A stretch of DNA of 64,000 bases, from the NCBI GenBank assembly GCA_000934455.1, contig KN887581.1:141578-205577 (forward strand), written 5' to 3'. Below are positions 36,756 through 47,950 of this stretch, in pieces (position 1 is the first letter of the stretch; each line of letters begins with the position of its first letter). The stretch comes from Apostichopus parvimensis. Taxonomy: Eukaryota > Echinodermata > Holothuroidea > Aspidochirotida > Stichopodidae. The notes beneath the pieces are model-generated. The model was not told the origin of the DNA and searched no databases. It was given only the letters and a program-made list of their open reading frames with translations. The position numbers were made by a program, and so were the translations under genes.

Positions 36756-38409
36756 GTGCACCAGTTGTGAATGTGAGATATTCTTCGACCGTCAAGCATA
36801 CTTTTTAATGTATGGTCTTCAAGTAAATTGCTAAACATGCATTTCACCACAGACACAAAAAATTATGTCATTACCTTTATTTTATATTAATCGGTGTTAT
36901 GCATTCCATGTTAGTATTCATGGTAATACAACTTTAATTCCTTGCTGAAGGCAAAGAGAATATATGCAGTTAAGTCCAGTATGAGTGTGTGTCTGTGATG
37001 CTGCTTGTAAACATGATATCTCAAAATTATGTGATCTACCTTCTAACTTGGTAGGTTGGTAGCACTTGATGAGTAAATAATCTATAATTTTTATGGAGTT
37101 TGTAGTTAATCTCAGGTCTAACCTTCTAAACATATCTTTTCTCAAGTTGCAAAATGTCGTACAACTTCAAACTTAATATGTAGGGTAGTCATAGGGAGTA
37201 CAGATCACTATTGTTTTTCATGGATGTCAAAGGGAATTTGAGGACAACAGAGGTCATATTCAGAAAACCTTGTGATTTAACATGCTATCTGAAGTTCTTC
37301 AAGTTAGTAATTAGCAAGCCCTTGCTGAGTAAATGGGGGGGGGGGGAATCCTTGAGGTGAAAGGTCATTTTATATCAAGAGAGATAAAATGTGAAAAGCT
37401 TGTAAACATCATATTTCAAGAAGTGAAAGTTGCTTGAAGTTCAACTTAAAACTTGGTATTTCGGTAAAGGTTTGTACACACATGAGATGTAGAAATCCCA
37501 TGTGGAATAAGTGTGGCTGTTATTTGAGATCGGTATCTCTAAAGTTTTGAAAGTCACTAAATATGTTGTCTCAAGAAGCAACCGTTGTTACTACTTAAGA
37601 CTTGGTTTAGTTTGTCGTCAGTAAATGACTTCAGTCAAAGGTCATTTCATATCAGCGAGTATCACTCTAAAAGCCTTGTGTAACATGTCAAGTTTTATGT
37701 ATCCTTTACTGTGAACCCTTTTGAATATGCATACAGTATGTGCAAAGTTCTGGGTAATGTTAGCTGTCCACCGATTGCGTGATGGCTTTTCATGTGGTTA
37801 AGTGGTGTCATGCAGTGCTAGTACTGCTGAAAGTCTGTGAGTGAGTTATACGATTATGATTCGTTGCGATATGTGTTGGGTCCTGCATGGTTGATATTCA
37901 TTGAGTCATGAGGTTATCATTAGTAGAATGCCCAAAGTTGTTATTCAGGTTTGGCTGTTCCGTTACAAGTTGCTCAGTGTCAAGCCTTTAGGTCTGTTTG
38001 GGCAGGATTGCTGAGTTAGGTGGCATCATTAGTGTTGTGAAGGGTTGTTAAGGTGAAGCCTTCTAATCTGTCTGTGTAGTTAACACAGGAGGGGTGTACT
38101 GTAAGTTGTAACTCTGATGTACTGTGAATGTAAGTTCCAATCTCACAGTCACTTTGAATATTCCATTTAAATCTCTTTTGTAGTAATTTGTATTAACAAA
38201 CCAACCACAACAGCTCTGTTTACCATCTCCTTTGGTTAGAATTATAATCGTAACCTTTGCACTCATGATGGCAAATGTGTGTATGTATGTGTGCAAAAGA
38301 AGCCTAATGCTGTGGGCGGAGGTCAATAGCTGTTACCCAGCCATGCACAAAGTGCGGGCTGGGTCTTGTATGTTACTGTTTCTTCTTCTTCTTCTTCTTT
38401 CTGTCACAG
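36756..38409. other. No clear gene
   Basis: AT-rich; poly-G at about 37336-37347. Several stretches repeat phrases such as AAAGGTCATTTCATATCA (37357-37375 and 37638-37656), an early hint of the AGGTCA repeat family that becomes dense after 38.5 kb. Confidence 0.45.
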
Positions 38410-38481
38410 GAATCGGTATAGCTCGTACATGCCTTTACCGTGGTTCACCAAACTTAGTCGCAAGAATCATTGACCGTAAAG
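38410..38481 (+). other. Exon-like block, unassigned
   Basis: After a CTT-rich tract and acceptor (TCTGTCACAG) an open segment reads GIGIARTCLYRGSPNLVARI and ends at AAAG|GTACCT. The phase does not fit the 35884 donor or the 41981 acceptor, so membership in either gene model is unproven. Confidence 0.2.
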
Positions 38482-38494
38482 GTACCTGAGGCCA

Positions 38495-39330
38495 TGACCA
38501 GTTTGGGGTGAAAGGTCACACAGGGGTCACTAGGGTGAAAATGGTTAACTGTGCCAAAAAAAAAATAGAATAAGCTGAAATTGCCAAATTTAATATCTCA
38601 TCTTGTAGATCATGACCAAAGATAAAGAAAAGTCAACATTGACCTTTTCATCCGACATACGGTAAGGGGTGAAAGGTCAAGATGTAAAATTTACAAAAAA
38701 CGCTACTCCTCCTACATATTATGTAGCCTGATCATATGTCTTATGCATATGATAAAGCTTCAAGCCCTCTACAAAACTGATTTTTTTTTAATTTTGATGA
38801 AAGGTCATTTGGGGTCACAAGAGTAAAAAACAAGGTCAAATATAAAACAAGCTCAAATGATAAAAGTAACAGTGTCAATGTGTTGGCCTTGGACAAACAT
38901 AAAACAATGTCCACGGTGACCTCTTCGTCCAACCTATGGTTAAGGGTCAAAGGTCAAATCACAAATAACCTCAAATGGCAAAAGTAACAGTGTCAACATG
39001 TTCACCTTGGACAGGCATCCAAAATTTTCCACATTCACCTCTTTGTCTAACTTACAGTTAAGGGGTCAAAGGTCAAAGAAATGTCAAATCACAAACAACC
39101 CCAAATGGAAAAAGTAACAAAGTCTTCATATTCACATTTCGTAGACATCCAAAAAAGTCCACAGCGACCTCTTTGTCTGACTTACGGTTGAGGGGTCAAA
39201 GGTCAAAGAAAGGTCACATTTCAAACAATCTGAAATGGCAACAGTAACCGTGTCAGCATGTTGGCTTCGGACAGAAATTTTTCAATAATGACCTCTTCGT
39301 CTGACCTATGGCCGTATGGTATATGAATGA
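38495..39330 (+). repeat. Tandem units of about 127 bp with AGGTCA direct repeats
   Basis: Four to five diverged units each contain GGGGTCAAAGGTCAAAG, then a CAAATGGCAAAAGTAACAG-type block, then GACCTCTTCGTCTGACCTA or a variant. Examples of the first block are near 38943, 39062 and 39191. The half-sites AGGTCA/GGGTCA are mostly spaced by one base (DR1). Confidence 0.7.
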
Positions 39331-41980
39331 ACTGTAGTCAGAGTCTTTGGGTTGTGCTCAATTAGGGTCGAAGGTCATGCATGACGTCACAAGGGTCATA
39401 AACGTTGACTGTGCGAAAAAATTTCAAACCAGGTCAAAAGACAGAACTAAATAGGCCATCTTGTAGGCCTTGATAAAAGATTAAGAAAAGTCAATGACTA
39501 CCTTATTATATGACTTCTGCTTGTGGGGTCAAAATTCACGCAAATGTGTTAGTAGCCTTTTCGACACACCGACTTTGTAGATTGAGCCTTTTTAAAAATC
39601 CAATTTAAATTAAAAGCTTTGAATCTCATGATTGTAATGTCATTTAATGCAAATAGGCCTTCTTAATAGAAACTGCATGTTAGAAAACAAGAAACAAAAC
39701 CCGAAAAATAAAAATAGAACCAAAACATAATAACAAACAAAAACCCATTGGTTTGAAATCAACTGCAAAAAAAAAATCACAAACAAACAAGATTTACAAT
39801 GAGTAATTGTTGATGAAACTTTCAAAAATGTTGTCAGTTTGTACGAGCATTATGTGTCGAACGTAACTGTTTGCGAAACGCAAGCACAACGCTTAATTTT
39901 ACGCGCTCATTAACCGGCGTACTTTTTTAGCAGCCGGTTGGGCTATTTATAGTAACGCGTACGGCTTCATTCGATTGAGCGTGTTTCGTATCTACGCTAC
40001 GCTTATTATATCTGTGAAACGCCCACAATTCCGTTCGCGGGCGTTTCACTTTTCACGGCAGAGTTGCTGAGTTGGCCATCTTCCCATAAAATATTTGACT
40101 ACAATCAGTGTCTTCTCTGCTTTTTCAGGTATGTAAGAAACGTTCGATGTTCCATTTATGCTTAGGCTTTTCGAAATTCTTAAAGATTCTGGTGATGCCG
40201 TGATTTTATATAATTCGATCATTAACTATGTTTTTAGAAATATTTCTTGTAGGTATCACCCCGGAATATCACTCAACTTGCATTCACGACCTGTGTATAT
40301 CATGTCATTGAATTCCCCGTAAAATCATAGGTACACAATTCACTCCAAAATCATCATAACAGTTGTTAATTATGTTTAGACTAATTTAACATTGTTTAGT
40401 ATTGCATTTAGGCCGTAATTATTGATTATGTGTAATTCAGGGAAGCTTACGACATCAATTAATATGCTTAGGAAAACCATCTCGTTCAGCGTAGTTCAAT
40501 TTTATCGAGATGTGGACGTCCATTTTGTGTGTAAAGTCAATGATTAAGCTTTATAGCGGCCATTCTTGACCGTGCAGCGTTGCTCGCCAAAAGTTTCATA
40601 GGAAGGGGCGTGGCTTTCACCATATTTGGCAGTGGGGTTACCTTATTTAGCGCTGGATCGCGAGATTGACTGGGTTCATCATATTTGGACTTGCGCGTAT
40701 TTTATTTAGCGACATGATTGACATTTTTAGCTAGCAGGTTTCGATTGCGCATGTATTTGGCCATAAATACTAATTTCTTGTTATCAGGTGTTTGAAAAAT
40801 GCTTATAACTTAGAAATTCGACCAACAAATGCATGTTTTTATTATGTAAAAATCCTGAAGTAAGTATCCTAGCCAGATTTTCTCTTTTTTGTGCATGTAA
40901 AGTCTATCAAATATTGTTTAATGTTTTATTGAAGTCATGAAAGGAATATTACATGTACCATGCCATTTAATTAAATGGCATTGTCTGCGTTTTAATCATG
41001 AATTTCAAAACTGTATTCATTTAGGCCCTAAGTTTGGAAAGAGAATGAATTTGCAAGAATCCTTTGGCACATGATCGTTATGTACCTAGGTGGTCCCATT
41101 GATATGATGTTGGATGTTTGTTCATGGAGTGTGTGAGGTTTGTAAAGATGACTGAAAGTAACAGAGATATTGTTTTTTGAATATTATTAATTATATACTA
41201 TTTTAAATGGTGTAATTAAATCCTTCAGATCTCCAGAATTACCAGTTTGACGTATCTCTTTTCAAATACGAATTCGTGATTTCACATAGTGGCGTATCAT
41301 ACATCCTCAGTCACGAACATGTTATTGCATTACCCGAGATGGAAAGTTTAAATGCCTAATTTCTATTTAATCGGCTACTCAAATTTATTCTTCAAACGAT
41401 TACATTATAAAACGAAATAATTTATATTGTTTTCACCAAGTTTATTTTAATGTAGACCGAACATATTGCACAATCTTTATGAACGCCTCATTTTTTGTCA
41501 GCATGTGAAACCAATGATCAGGGATTTCCTATGATACGTCGCACGGTTATTGTTTTCACATACTGACATATCCCACCCACGCAAAAGCATAGCGAAAATT
41601 CAGGATACGTGACTATGTGAAATCACAGTTTACAACTCTCGCGATTTTTTGTGTGGCGTATCATATTGACTGTTTCAGCTGTTTGTTTTCTTATCTTTTA
41701 TCGACCCTTACAGTTTTAATATGATGTAACAAACTGTTTTCAAGTGATTAGTGATGTCAACGATCATATATAACTTGGTGTTTCCATTTCAATTGACTAT
41801 CTGTTGGAAACTTCAAACATGACACTCAGAATAATTGAAAGCTCCATACATTATGTGTTCTGCAAAGAAAAATATAATAATTCTATAAAATTTTAACCAA
41901 AACCGATTTCACCAAAACATAACCTTTCCAGAAGTTCAGCACATTTAGTAATAACTGTATGCCTTTTGTCTATTTTGAAG
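39331..41980. other. Mostly unique; two inverted-repeat structures
   Basis: Contains a CpG-richer block (39840-40130) with a perfect 11-bp hairpin at 40014-40049 (GTGAAACGCCC...GGGCGTTTCAC), and a 7-bp hairpin AACCGGC...GCCGGTT near 39913-39940. A 14-bp inverted pair TGATTTCACATAGT lies at 41277-41290 and 41612-41625, with direct GGCGTATCATA at 41291-41301 and 41655-41665. No gene is supported. Confidence 0.5.
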
Positions 41981-42148
41981 GGACGACATCTACACCATCT
42001 TCACATCAAAGGACAAACTATTGAAGTTGCCACGTGACCTTTATGACCAAACCTTTGAAGCAGATCAGCTGGAGGAGAAATTGCCTCTGAAGCTCAAATG
42101 CTGTGTCAGGAAATCAGATAACACCATCACTTCCATAATGAAGGATTG
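41981..42148 (+). CDS. Possible 3' terminal exon, unrecognised
   Basis: After acceptor TATTTTGAAG the open frame reads DDIYTIFTSKDKLLKLPRDL and later KLPLKLKCCVRKSDN, ending in TGA at 42146-42148. It needs two bases of the first codon from the upstream exon. Codon use and composition look real. AATAAA-type signals follow at about 42624 and 42799. I cannot name the protein. It could end the gene suggested at 33.5-36.8 kb or an independent one. Confidence 0.35.
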
Positions 42149-42304
42149 AAGGAAAATGATAACAAACCAAACAAAGAAGAGTTATCATTACTACATGTTG
42201 TGTTTTTAATATTGTGACCGTATCACAGAACAACTGAAGTCACTATGAGTACAGTATCAAAACCTGATTTAGACTAGTATAAACATGATCAACGTGATCA
42301 ATCA

Positions 42305-42803
42305 ATGTCTTTGCCAGTTTCCACAGGTTTACTGTATGTTCAGTGTATTATGACAGGTCAGGCTCTACTACTATTTATGCAACATTTGAAACATTGCTTT
42401 CATGTTTTGTACACTAGTATTTCTATGCACCTTCCATGCCATGCATTGTTTAAAAGTCATAGTTTTTATATAATGTTTGTTCCAAAAAGCCAGCAAAACT
42501 TTGTGACAAATTGGTTAGCCACTGTGGTAATTATATCATTACCTACGTGTAAGGGTATGCAGCTATCAACATGGTATATAAAAGTCTTTGCCAATTTCCA
42601 CAGGTTTACTGTATATTCAGTCTGAATAAAAGGTCAGGCTTTATTGTTCATGCAACATTTTATACATTGCATTCATGTTTTGTACATTTTAACACTTTTA
42701 TGTAGCTTTCACATTGTTCAACGTAGATATCTTTGTACGAAATAGCCAGGAAAACTTTCTGAAAATTTGTTAGCCACTGTGGTGTAATCATTGCCTACGT
42801 GTA
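42305..42803. repeat. Direct duplication of about 280 bp
   Basis: 42305-42551 and 42587-42803 are diverged direct copies. Both contain GTCTTTGCCA(G/A)TTTCCACAG, TGCAACATTT, CATGTTTTGTACA, TTAGCCACTGTGGT and end at CCTACGTGTAA. They lie just left of the LINE tail. Confidence 0.8.
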
Positions 42804-43425
42804 ATAAATAAAATAATAATAACAGCATTTGGAACGCTATTCACGCACATAGTGCGTACCATAGCGTGTACAAAGAGATACATAATGAAATTAAAACAGA
42901 ACCGTTTTTAGAGCTTTCTTAAAACTGTTGGTTGAGGGAGAGGTCTCCATTCTCTGGGAGCGAAAACTCGGAAGCGGCATTCACCTCTGACTGTGTTGCA
43001 ACGGGGAACTGAGAGCCGGGATGTGTCCATGGCAGATCTTAATGCACGAGCAGGGGTGTAGAGGGTCAACTGTTCGGATATGTAGCTAGGAGCCAGACAG
43101 TTCAGGGATTTGAAAACATAGAGCAGCATCTTGAAGATGATCCGTTTTCTGATGTTGAGCCAGTGGAGAGACCGGAGAAGTGGCTGGGCATCGACCCTTC
43201 GATTTACACCGAACACAACCCTCGCAGCTCCATTCTGAAGGCGTTGTAGGCGGTCAACATCTCTGTTTGATAACTGTGTGAATAATGCGTTGCAATAATC
43301 CAAACGGGAAATTATTAAAGCTCTGGCCGCACTGTGGCAAGTGGATGTCGTGATAAAGCGTCGTATGCGCCACAGGTTCTTAGTGTGGTACAAGACGGAT
43401 TTGCGAACTGCATCTATAGGGTGAT
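42804..43425 (-). mobile_element. L2/CR1-like LINE, 5'-truncated copy
   Basis: On the minus strand 43393-42908 encodes the C-terminal end of a non-LTR reverse transcriptase, with LWRIRRFITTSTCHSAARAL, IISRLDYCNALF and LQRLQNGAARVVFGVNRR, followed by a downstream LHWLNIRKRIIFKMLLYVFK region. These are standard landmarks after the RT palm in L2/CR1/Jockey-type elements. The catalytic FADD part and the endonuclease are absent, as expected from 5' truncation on insertion. After the stop the 3' tail runs into a TTATTATTATTTTATTTATTA-type end near 42804. Confidence 0.8.
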
Positions 43426-43619
43426 GCGCCTAAGAATGCCCTACTTTTTTATTCATAAATGCTACCTTCTACAGGCCCCTTCAACAGAGTGGGTGAAATA
43501 ACAGTTCAGTGCTGTTAACAAGATGGTAGCCTCCATGTAGGGTCTATTTGAAGGCAAATCGAGCAATTTTTTGGAATTTTACAGCCTTTTTCGTGACGTT
43601 TGCGACATAACTTCCGGGT

Positions 43620-43970
43620 AATCTTTTGATTTAAAGGGACCGGGATCACGTGTTACCAATAAGGGTAGGAAAAACAGATAAAAATGCATCAGAAAGAGAA
43701 CAAAAAAGAGTGATTGAGCTTAGGATGCAAGGGTACAGTATTAACAATGTAGCTACAATGCTTAAACGTAGTAGGAGGTTTGTGATTGACACATGGGGCA
43801 AACGACAGTGGCCTTCACTGAGAGATCGTACACGGAAGCGGAAAAGTCAGAAGTGCAAAGATCACAACATTTGTCAAGGAAAAATGGTGCAGAGGCTACA
43901 TGAAAGCTATACGTGTAAGGGCATTCATCTGTTATGTAAAATTATCATGGTGCTCTGGCCTATTTGACAA
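43620..43970 (+). pseudogene. Tc1-like helix-turn-helix transposase fragment
   Basis: The open frame contains SEREQKRVIELRMQGYSINN and VATMLKRSRRFVIDTW, a paired-type helix-turn-helix as at the N-terminus of Tc1/mariner transposases, then an Arg/Lys-rich DRTRKRKSQK linker. The frame closes at 43965 and no DDE domain follows; the 864-bp MITE begins 23 bases later. It might instead be a host DNA-binding exon. Confidence 0.45.
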
Positions 43971-43992
43971 CCATTCGAAATTGCCTTTTGAG

Positions 43993-44856
43993 CAGTCCAG
44001 TCCGACTGCCTAATCAGGAAACATTTCCTTCTAAGGCAACAGGTTTGCCAAATTCGGCAACATTATATCCCACAATGCATCTGTGTGATTAAAATTTTGT
44101 CCTTTTTATTTCAAGCCTTTAGCCACTAAAATGTTACAATTTTTGGATGCCTTTATGATAGTTGGTAATTTGGAAATGTTTTTGGAATAGTTTAAATACT
44201 ATCAGCCATTTTGTTTCAAATTTTGACAAAAAGTTATATCATCTATTGTTATCAAAATGAATGAACCTCCTGGTCAATATTTTTCTCCTTGGTGAAAATT
44301 TTTCAATTTATAATAACTTGAAGTATGCAAAAGGAAATATCATCTTACTTGAAACAAAGTTACTAGATGATAAAATAGGGTAAGGTAATGAAATTCGACA
44401 CAGATGACAAATATCATGTTGCTGCATTGGGCAACATGTTGCCTTAAGGCGATGCGATACGCAGTCCTGAAAATAGCCATGTTTTACTCTTTCATTCCTA
44501 AACCAAGACATATTCATGAAAATGAATGTGTGGATCTTCTGTAGAATGCTCTGAGAAAACCAAAAACGATTATCATTTTTCTCCCGGGTGTGAACTTTTC
44601 CCCCAATTTGGCATTTTTCGGACATTTTCACATTTTTTTACATTTGGGTGACAAACCACCTTAATAGTGATCAAATTCATTAATTTTTATTGTACATGTC
44701 AAAAACATCCCCAGGTTGCATTTCAGGGGTTCACTTTTGATTTTCACAATCAACTTTAAGAATTTTTTAAACTTGTGGGTGCTGGCCAATTTCAGGTTTG
44801 CCTATTGCATCGCCTTCAATGGAAATGTTGTCTGATTAGGCAGTAGGACTGGACTG
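43993..44856. mobile_element. 864-bp MITE with long TIRs
   Basis: The termini are imperfect inverted repeats of about 40 bp starting CAGTCCAGTCC(G/T)ACTGCC and containing TAATCAG and AACATTTCC. TTGAG is directly repeated on both sides (43988-43992, 44857-44861). No coding capacity. A perfect 14-bp palindrome GGCAACATGTTGCC lies in the middle (about 44429-44442), and GGCGATGC-type motifs recur near the right end. Confidence 0.75.
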
Positions 44857-44861
44857 TTGAG

Positions 44862-45936
44862 TGGGTGGTCACAGTAACACATATTCCAATAGTTGTACCT
44901 GTATTAAACATCCATGACTGAACACTGTGGAACATTTTTATACACAACAAGCTGAACTCAGCAAGTTCAAGAACCCTATTTGTTTTCGTAATTCATTAAA
45001 AACTAGAAATTACAAGCATTTGGTCAAGACAGTATATTTTTTTCTGCATCTATTGTATACAAACGTATTGATAGTTTTATGCTGTTTGTGGTGTTAACTT
45101 AATTGTACATTCAAGTGTAAGACCATGGATTCAACAAATTTTTAGGTTTATTAAAATGGTCATTACTGAAATATCATTTCCTTACACTTTTGGACTAAAA
45201 GACAGAAATAACAGTGTAGAATAAAATTGGGAGTTGTGTGTTTCAGCACTGACAATGTAGAAAAGAAGACAAGTTTTTTGTAAAGATCAAGTCACAAAAT
45301 AATGTAGACACCAATATGTCTTAATATGAACAAAGTGTTATAAATATGTCTATGTTGAGCAGCGGAAACGCACCAAGTTGGTGTATAAGCCCAAGGGGTG
45401 GCACTCAGATATGAAATTGGCGTACCTGCGCCTACCAACATCACGAAGTTGGGGGCTATTGGTATAGGATTTTGGTATGGAAAGGGCGTCATTCAGTGTA
45501 GAAAGGGGGAAAAAAGAGGGTAATTTGAATTTGACAATTTTTATAAAACATGTTGAAACATTTTGGAAAACTTTAGCAAACTTTGAGTGACTTTCAAATA
45601 TTTGTGTCAAAATTCTTAGCAAAATGACAAAATTAAGCATTCTTAATTTAAAAGGGGGTTATTGAGTATAAAGATTTTAGGACGGGATAATTCGGTGTAG
45701 AAATCAAAGACATGAGTCTATAATTGACAAGCACATGACGCATACCAATACCAATATATGGAGTGCCACCCCAGGTGTATAAGCTTAGTTGAAGTGTCAG
45801 TTTTAATACAATACATAGTAGACTAGTACACACCAATATTCTTTTACTACTTTTAATAGACGAAAAAGCCAGTGAGTTCAATAACACCAGTTACATTGCC
45901 AAACAAAAGTGTCTTCATGTGTAAATGTTTAGTAGC
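44862..45936. other. No gene seen
   Basis: AT-rich. ORFs on the minus strand around 45300-45900 lack recognisable features. GTGGCACTC and GAGTGCCACCCC near 45392 and 45758 form a short inverted pair that may be ends of a MITE. Confidence 0.4.
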
Positions 45937-46588
45937 TAACCGCCCTAGAGTAAACCTATCAGCAGGGGTAACCACCCTGAAGTTAAAGCTATTAGCAGGG
46001 GCCTAACCGCCCTGAGGTAAACCTATCAACAGGGGCCTAACCGCTCTGAGGTAAACCTATCAGCAGGGGCCTAACCGCTCTGAAGTTAAACCTATCAGCA
46101 GGGGCCTAACCGCCCTCAAGTTAAACCTATCAACAGGGGCCTAACCGCTCTGAAGTTAAACCTATCAGCAGGGGCCTAACCGCCCTCAAGTTAAACCTAT
46201 CAGCAGGGGCCTTACCGCCCTCAAGTTAAACCTATCAGCAGGGGCCTAACCGCTCTGAAGTTAAACCTATCAGCAGGGGCCTAACCGCCCTCAAGTTAAA
46301 CCTATCAGCAGGGGCCTAACCGCTCTGAAGGTAAACCTATCACCAGGGGCCTAACCGCCCTCAAGTTAAACCTATCAGCAGGGGCCTTACCGCCCTCAAG
46401 TTAAACCTATCAACAGGGGCCTTACCGCTCTGAAGTTAAACCTATCAGCAGGGGCCTAACCGCCCTCAAGTTAAACCTATCAGCAGGGGCCTTACCGCCC
46501 TCAAGTTAAACCTATCAACAGGGGCCTAACCGCTCTGAAGTTAAACCTATCAGCAGGGGCCTAACCGCCCTCAAGTTAAACCTATCAG
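45937..46588 (+). repeat. 35-bp minisatellite, about 19 units, higher-order pattern
   Basis: The unit is CTAACCGCCCTCAAGTTAAA followed by CCTATCAGCAGGGGC. Two main variants alternate: A (CCGCTCTGAAG) and B (CCGCCCTCAAG, sometimes preceded by CTTA). From the fifth unit the order is AB ABB AB ABB ABB AB. The first four units are more diverged, as expected at an array edge. Confidence 0.92.
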
Positions 46589-46845
46589 AATGCCTCTACA
46601 ATGATTAGCAGAATGCCTCTACAATGATAATCAGAATGCCTGTACAATAATTACCAGAATGCGTCTAGAATGATTACCAAAATGCTTGTAGAATGGCTAT
46701 CAGAATTCCTTTAGAATGGTTATCTAGATGCCTGTACAATGATTATCAGAATGTTTTTAGAATAATTACCAGAATGCCTGTAGAATGATAACCAGAATGG
46801 CTCTAGAATGATTATCAGAATGCCTCTACATACAAATATCGGAAT
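46586..46845 (+). repeat. 23-bp minisatellite, about 11 units
   Basis: Unit CAGAATGCCTCTACAATGAT plus three bases, with frequent C/G and A/T changes. It starts directly where the 35-bp array ends: the last CCTATCAG flows into CAGAATGCC. Confidence 0.88.
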
Positions 46846-46859
46846 ATGCTTCTAGAATG

Positions 46860-47065
46860 TTTATGATAAGAATGATGCTCACTAGAATCTGTCAAGTATA
46901 AGCTTACTAGAATGCTGTCAAGAATACGCTCACTTGAATACCGTCAAGAATATGCTCACTAGAATGTTGTCAAGTATAAGCTGACTTGAATGCTGTCAAG
47001 TATAAACTCACTAGAATGCTGTCAAGAATTAGGTCACTAGAAGGCTGTCAAGAATAAACGCACTA
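46860..47065 (+). repeat. 26-bp minisatellite, about 8 units
   Basis: Unit close to TCACTAGAATGCTGTCAAGA followed by ATAAGC. The AGAATG core is shared with the preceding array. Confidence 0.85.
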
Positions 47066-47690
47066 CAAGGCTATTAATCAGTCAAAAGTCTGTCAATCAG
47101 CAACTCGATCATTAAGTCAATGTTAAATCAGTCATTCAATAATAGGTGAACAGTCGCTTATTCAAGTGGCAAATAATCTCAATCGTCAGTCGGGTTAATT
47201 AGTCATTTAATAAACAGTCAATTATCAGTCAGTCAATCTTAAGTCAATCGTCAATAATTCAATAATTAGTCAATGGTCAATCAGTAAACAGTCATCAATC
47301 AGAAAGTCTATAGTCAGTTAGTCAATCAGGCAGTCATTAGTCAAGTTAATCAGTCAAAAGTCATGTCCAATCAGCAGCTTGATCAGTAAGTCAATGTCAA
47401 GTCAGTCAATAGTTAATAAAGTCATTCAATGGTCACTTAATTACTGAATAGTCTGCCAATCAGTCCATAAACAGTCGAGTCAACAATTAGTCAATAAATA
47501 ATCAATGGTCAATAATTCAGTAATTGTCAGTTACTCAATAGTCTCATTCATTGATCAATAAGTCAATAAGTACTTAGTCATTCAATAGTAAATTAGATTT
47601 TAATGAATAGTCTGTCACTATAAAGTCGAGTCAGTCATTTAATAATCAATAAATCAGTCATTTAATAATCAATTAATGTCGATCAGCGTT
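47066..47690 (+). repeat. Degenerate AGTCAATCAGTCAATAA-type repeats
   Basis: Irregular runs of AGTCAAT, CAGTCATT and CAATAATTAG fill the interval without a fixed period. No gene. Confidence 0.75.
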
Positions 47691-47950
47691 ATGCTCTCAA
47701 TAACTGGCACAGAAATATGCTCTATAATTGGCAGAGGAATATGCTCTATATTTGGCACAAGCATATGCTCTCAATGATTGGCACAGAATTTTCTCAATAC
47801 TTCGCACAATAATATGCTCTCAACAATTGGCACAGGAAGATGCTCTTAATAATTGGCACAGGAGTATGCTCTCAACAATTGGCACAGAAAATGTCCTCAA
47901 TAATTGGCTGAATAATTGGCACAAAAATATGCTCTCAATGATTGGAATCG
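47691..47950 (+). repeat. 22-26-bp minisatellite, about 10 units
   Basis: Unit close to ATATGCTCTCAATAATTGGC followed by ACAGA. The ORF through 47728-47973 is a translation of the repeat and not a gene. Confidence 0.85.

Noticed and set aside
38410-42148. Direct splice of 38481 to 41981 as one gene
   Set aside because: The phases disagree: joining them gives an early stop in the 41981 exon, so I kept the blocks separate.
44308-44631. 107-residue minus-strand ORF inside the 864-bp MITE
   Set aside because: No domain, low-quality start, and it lies wholly within a non-autonomous element.
45937-46588. CRISPR-like array
   Set aside because: Units are contiguous with no unique spacers, and the genome is eukaryotic. 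This is a minisatellite.
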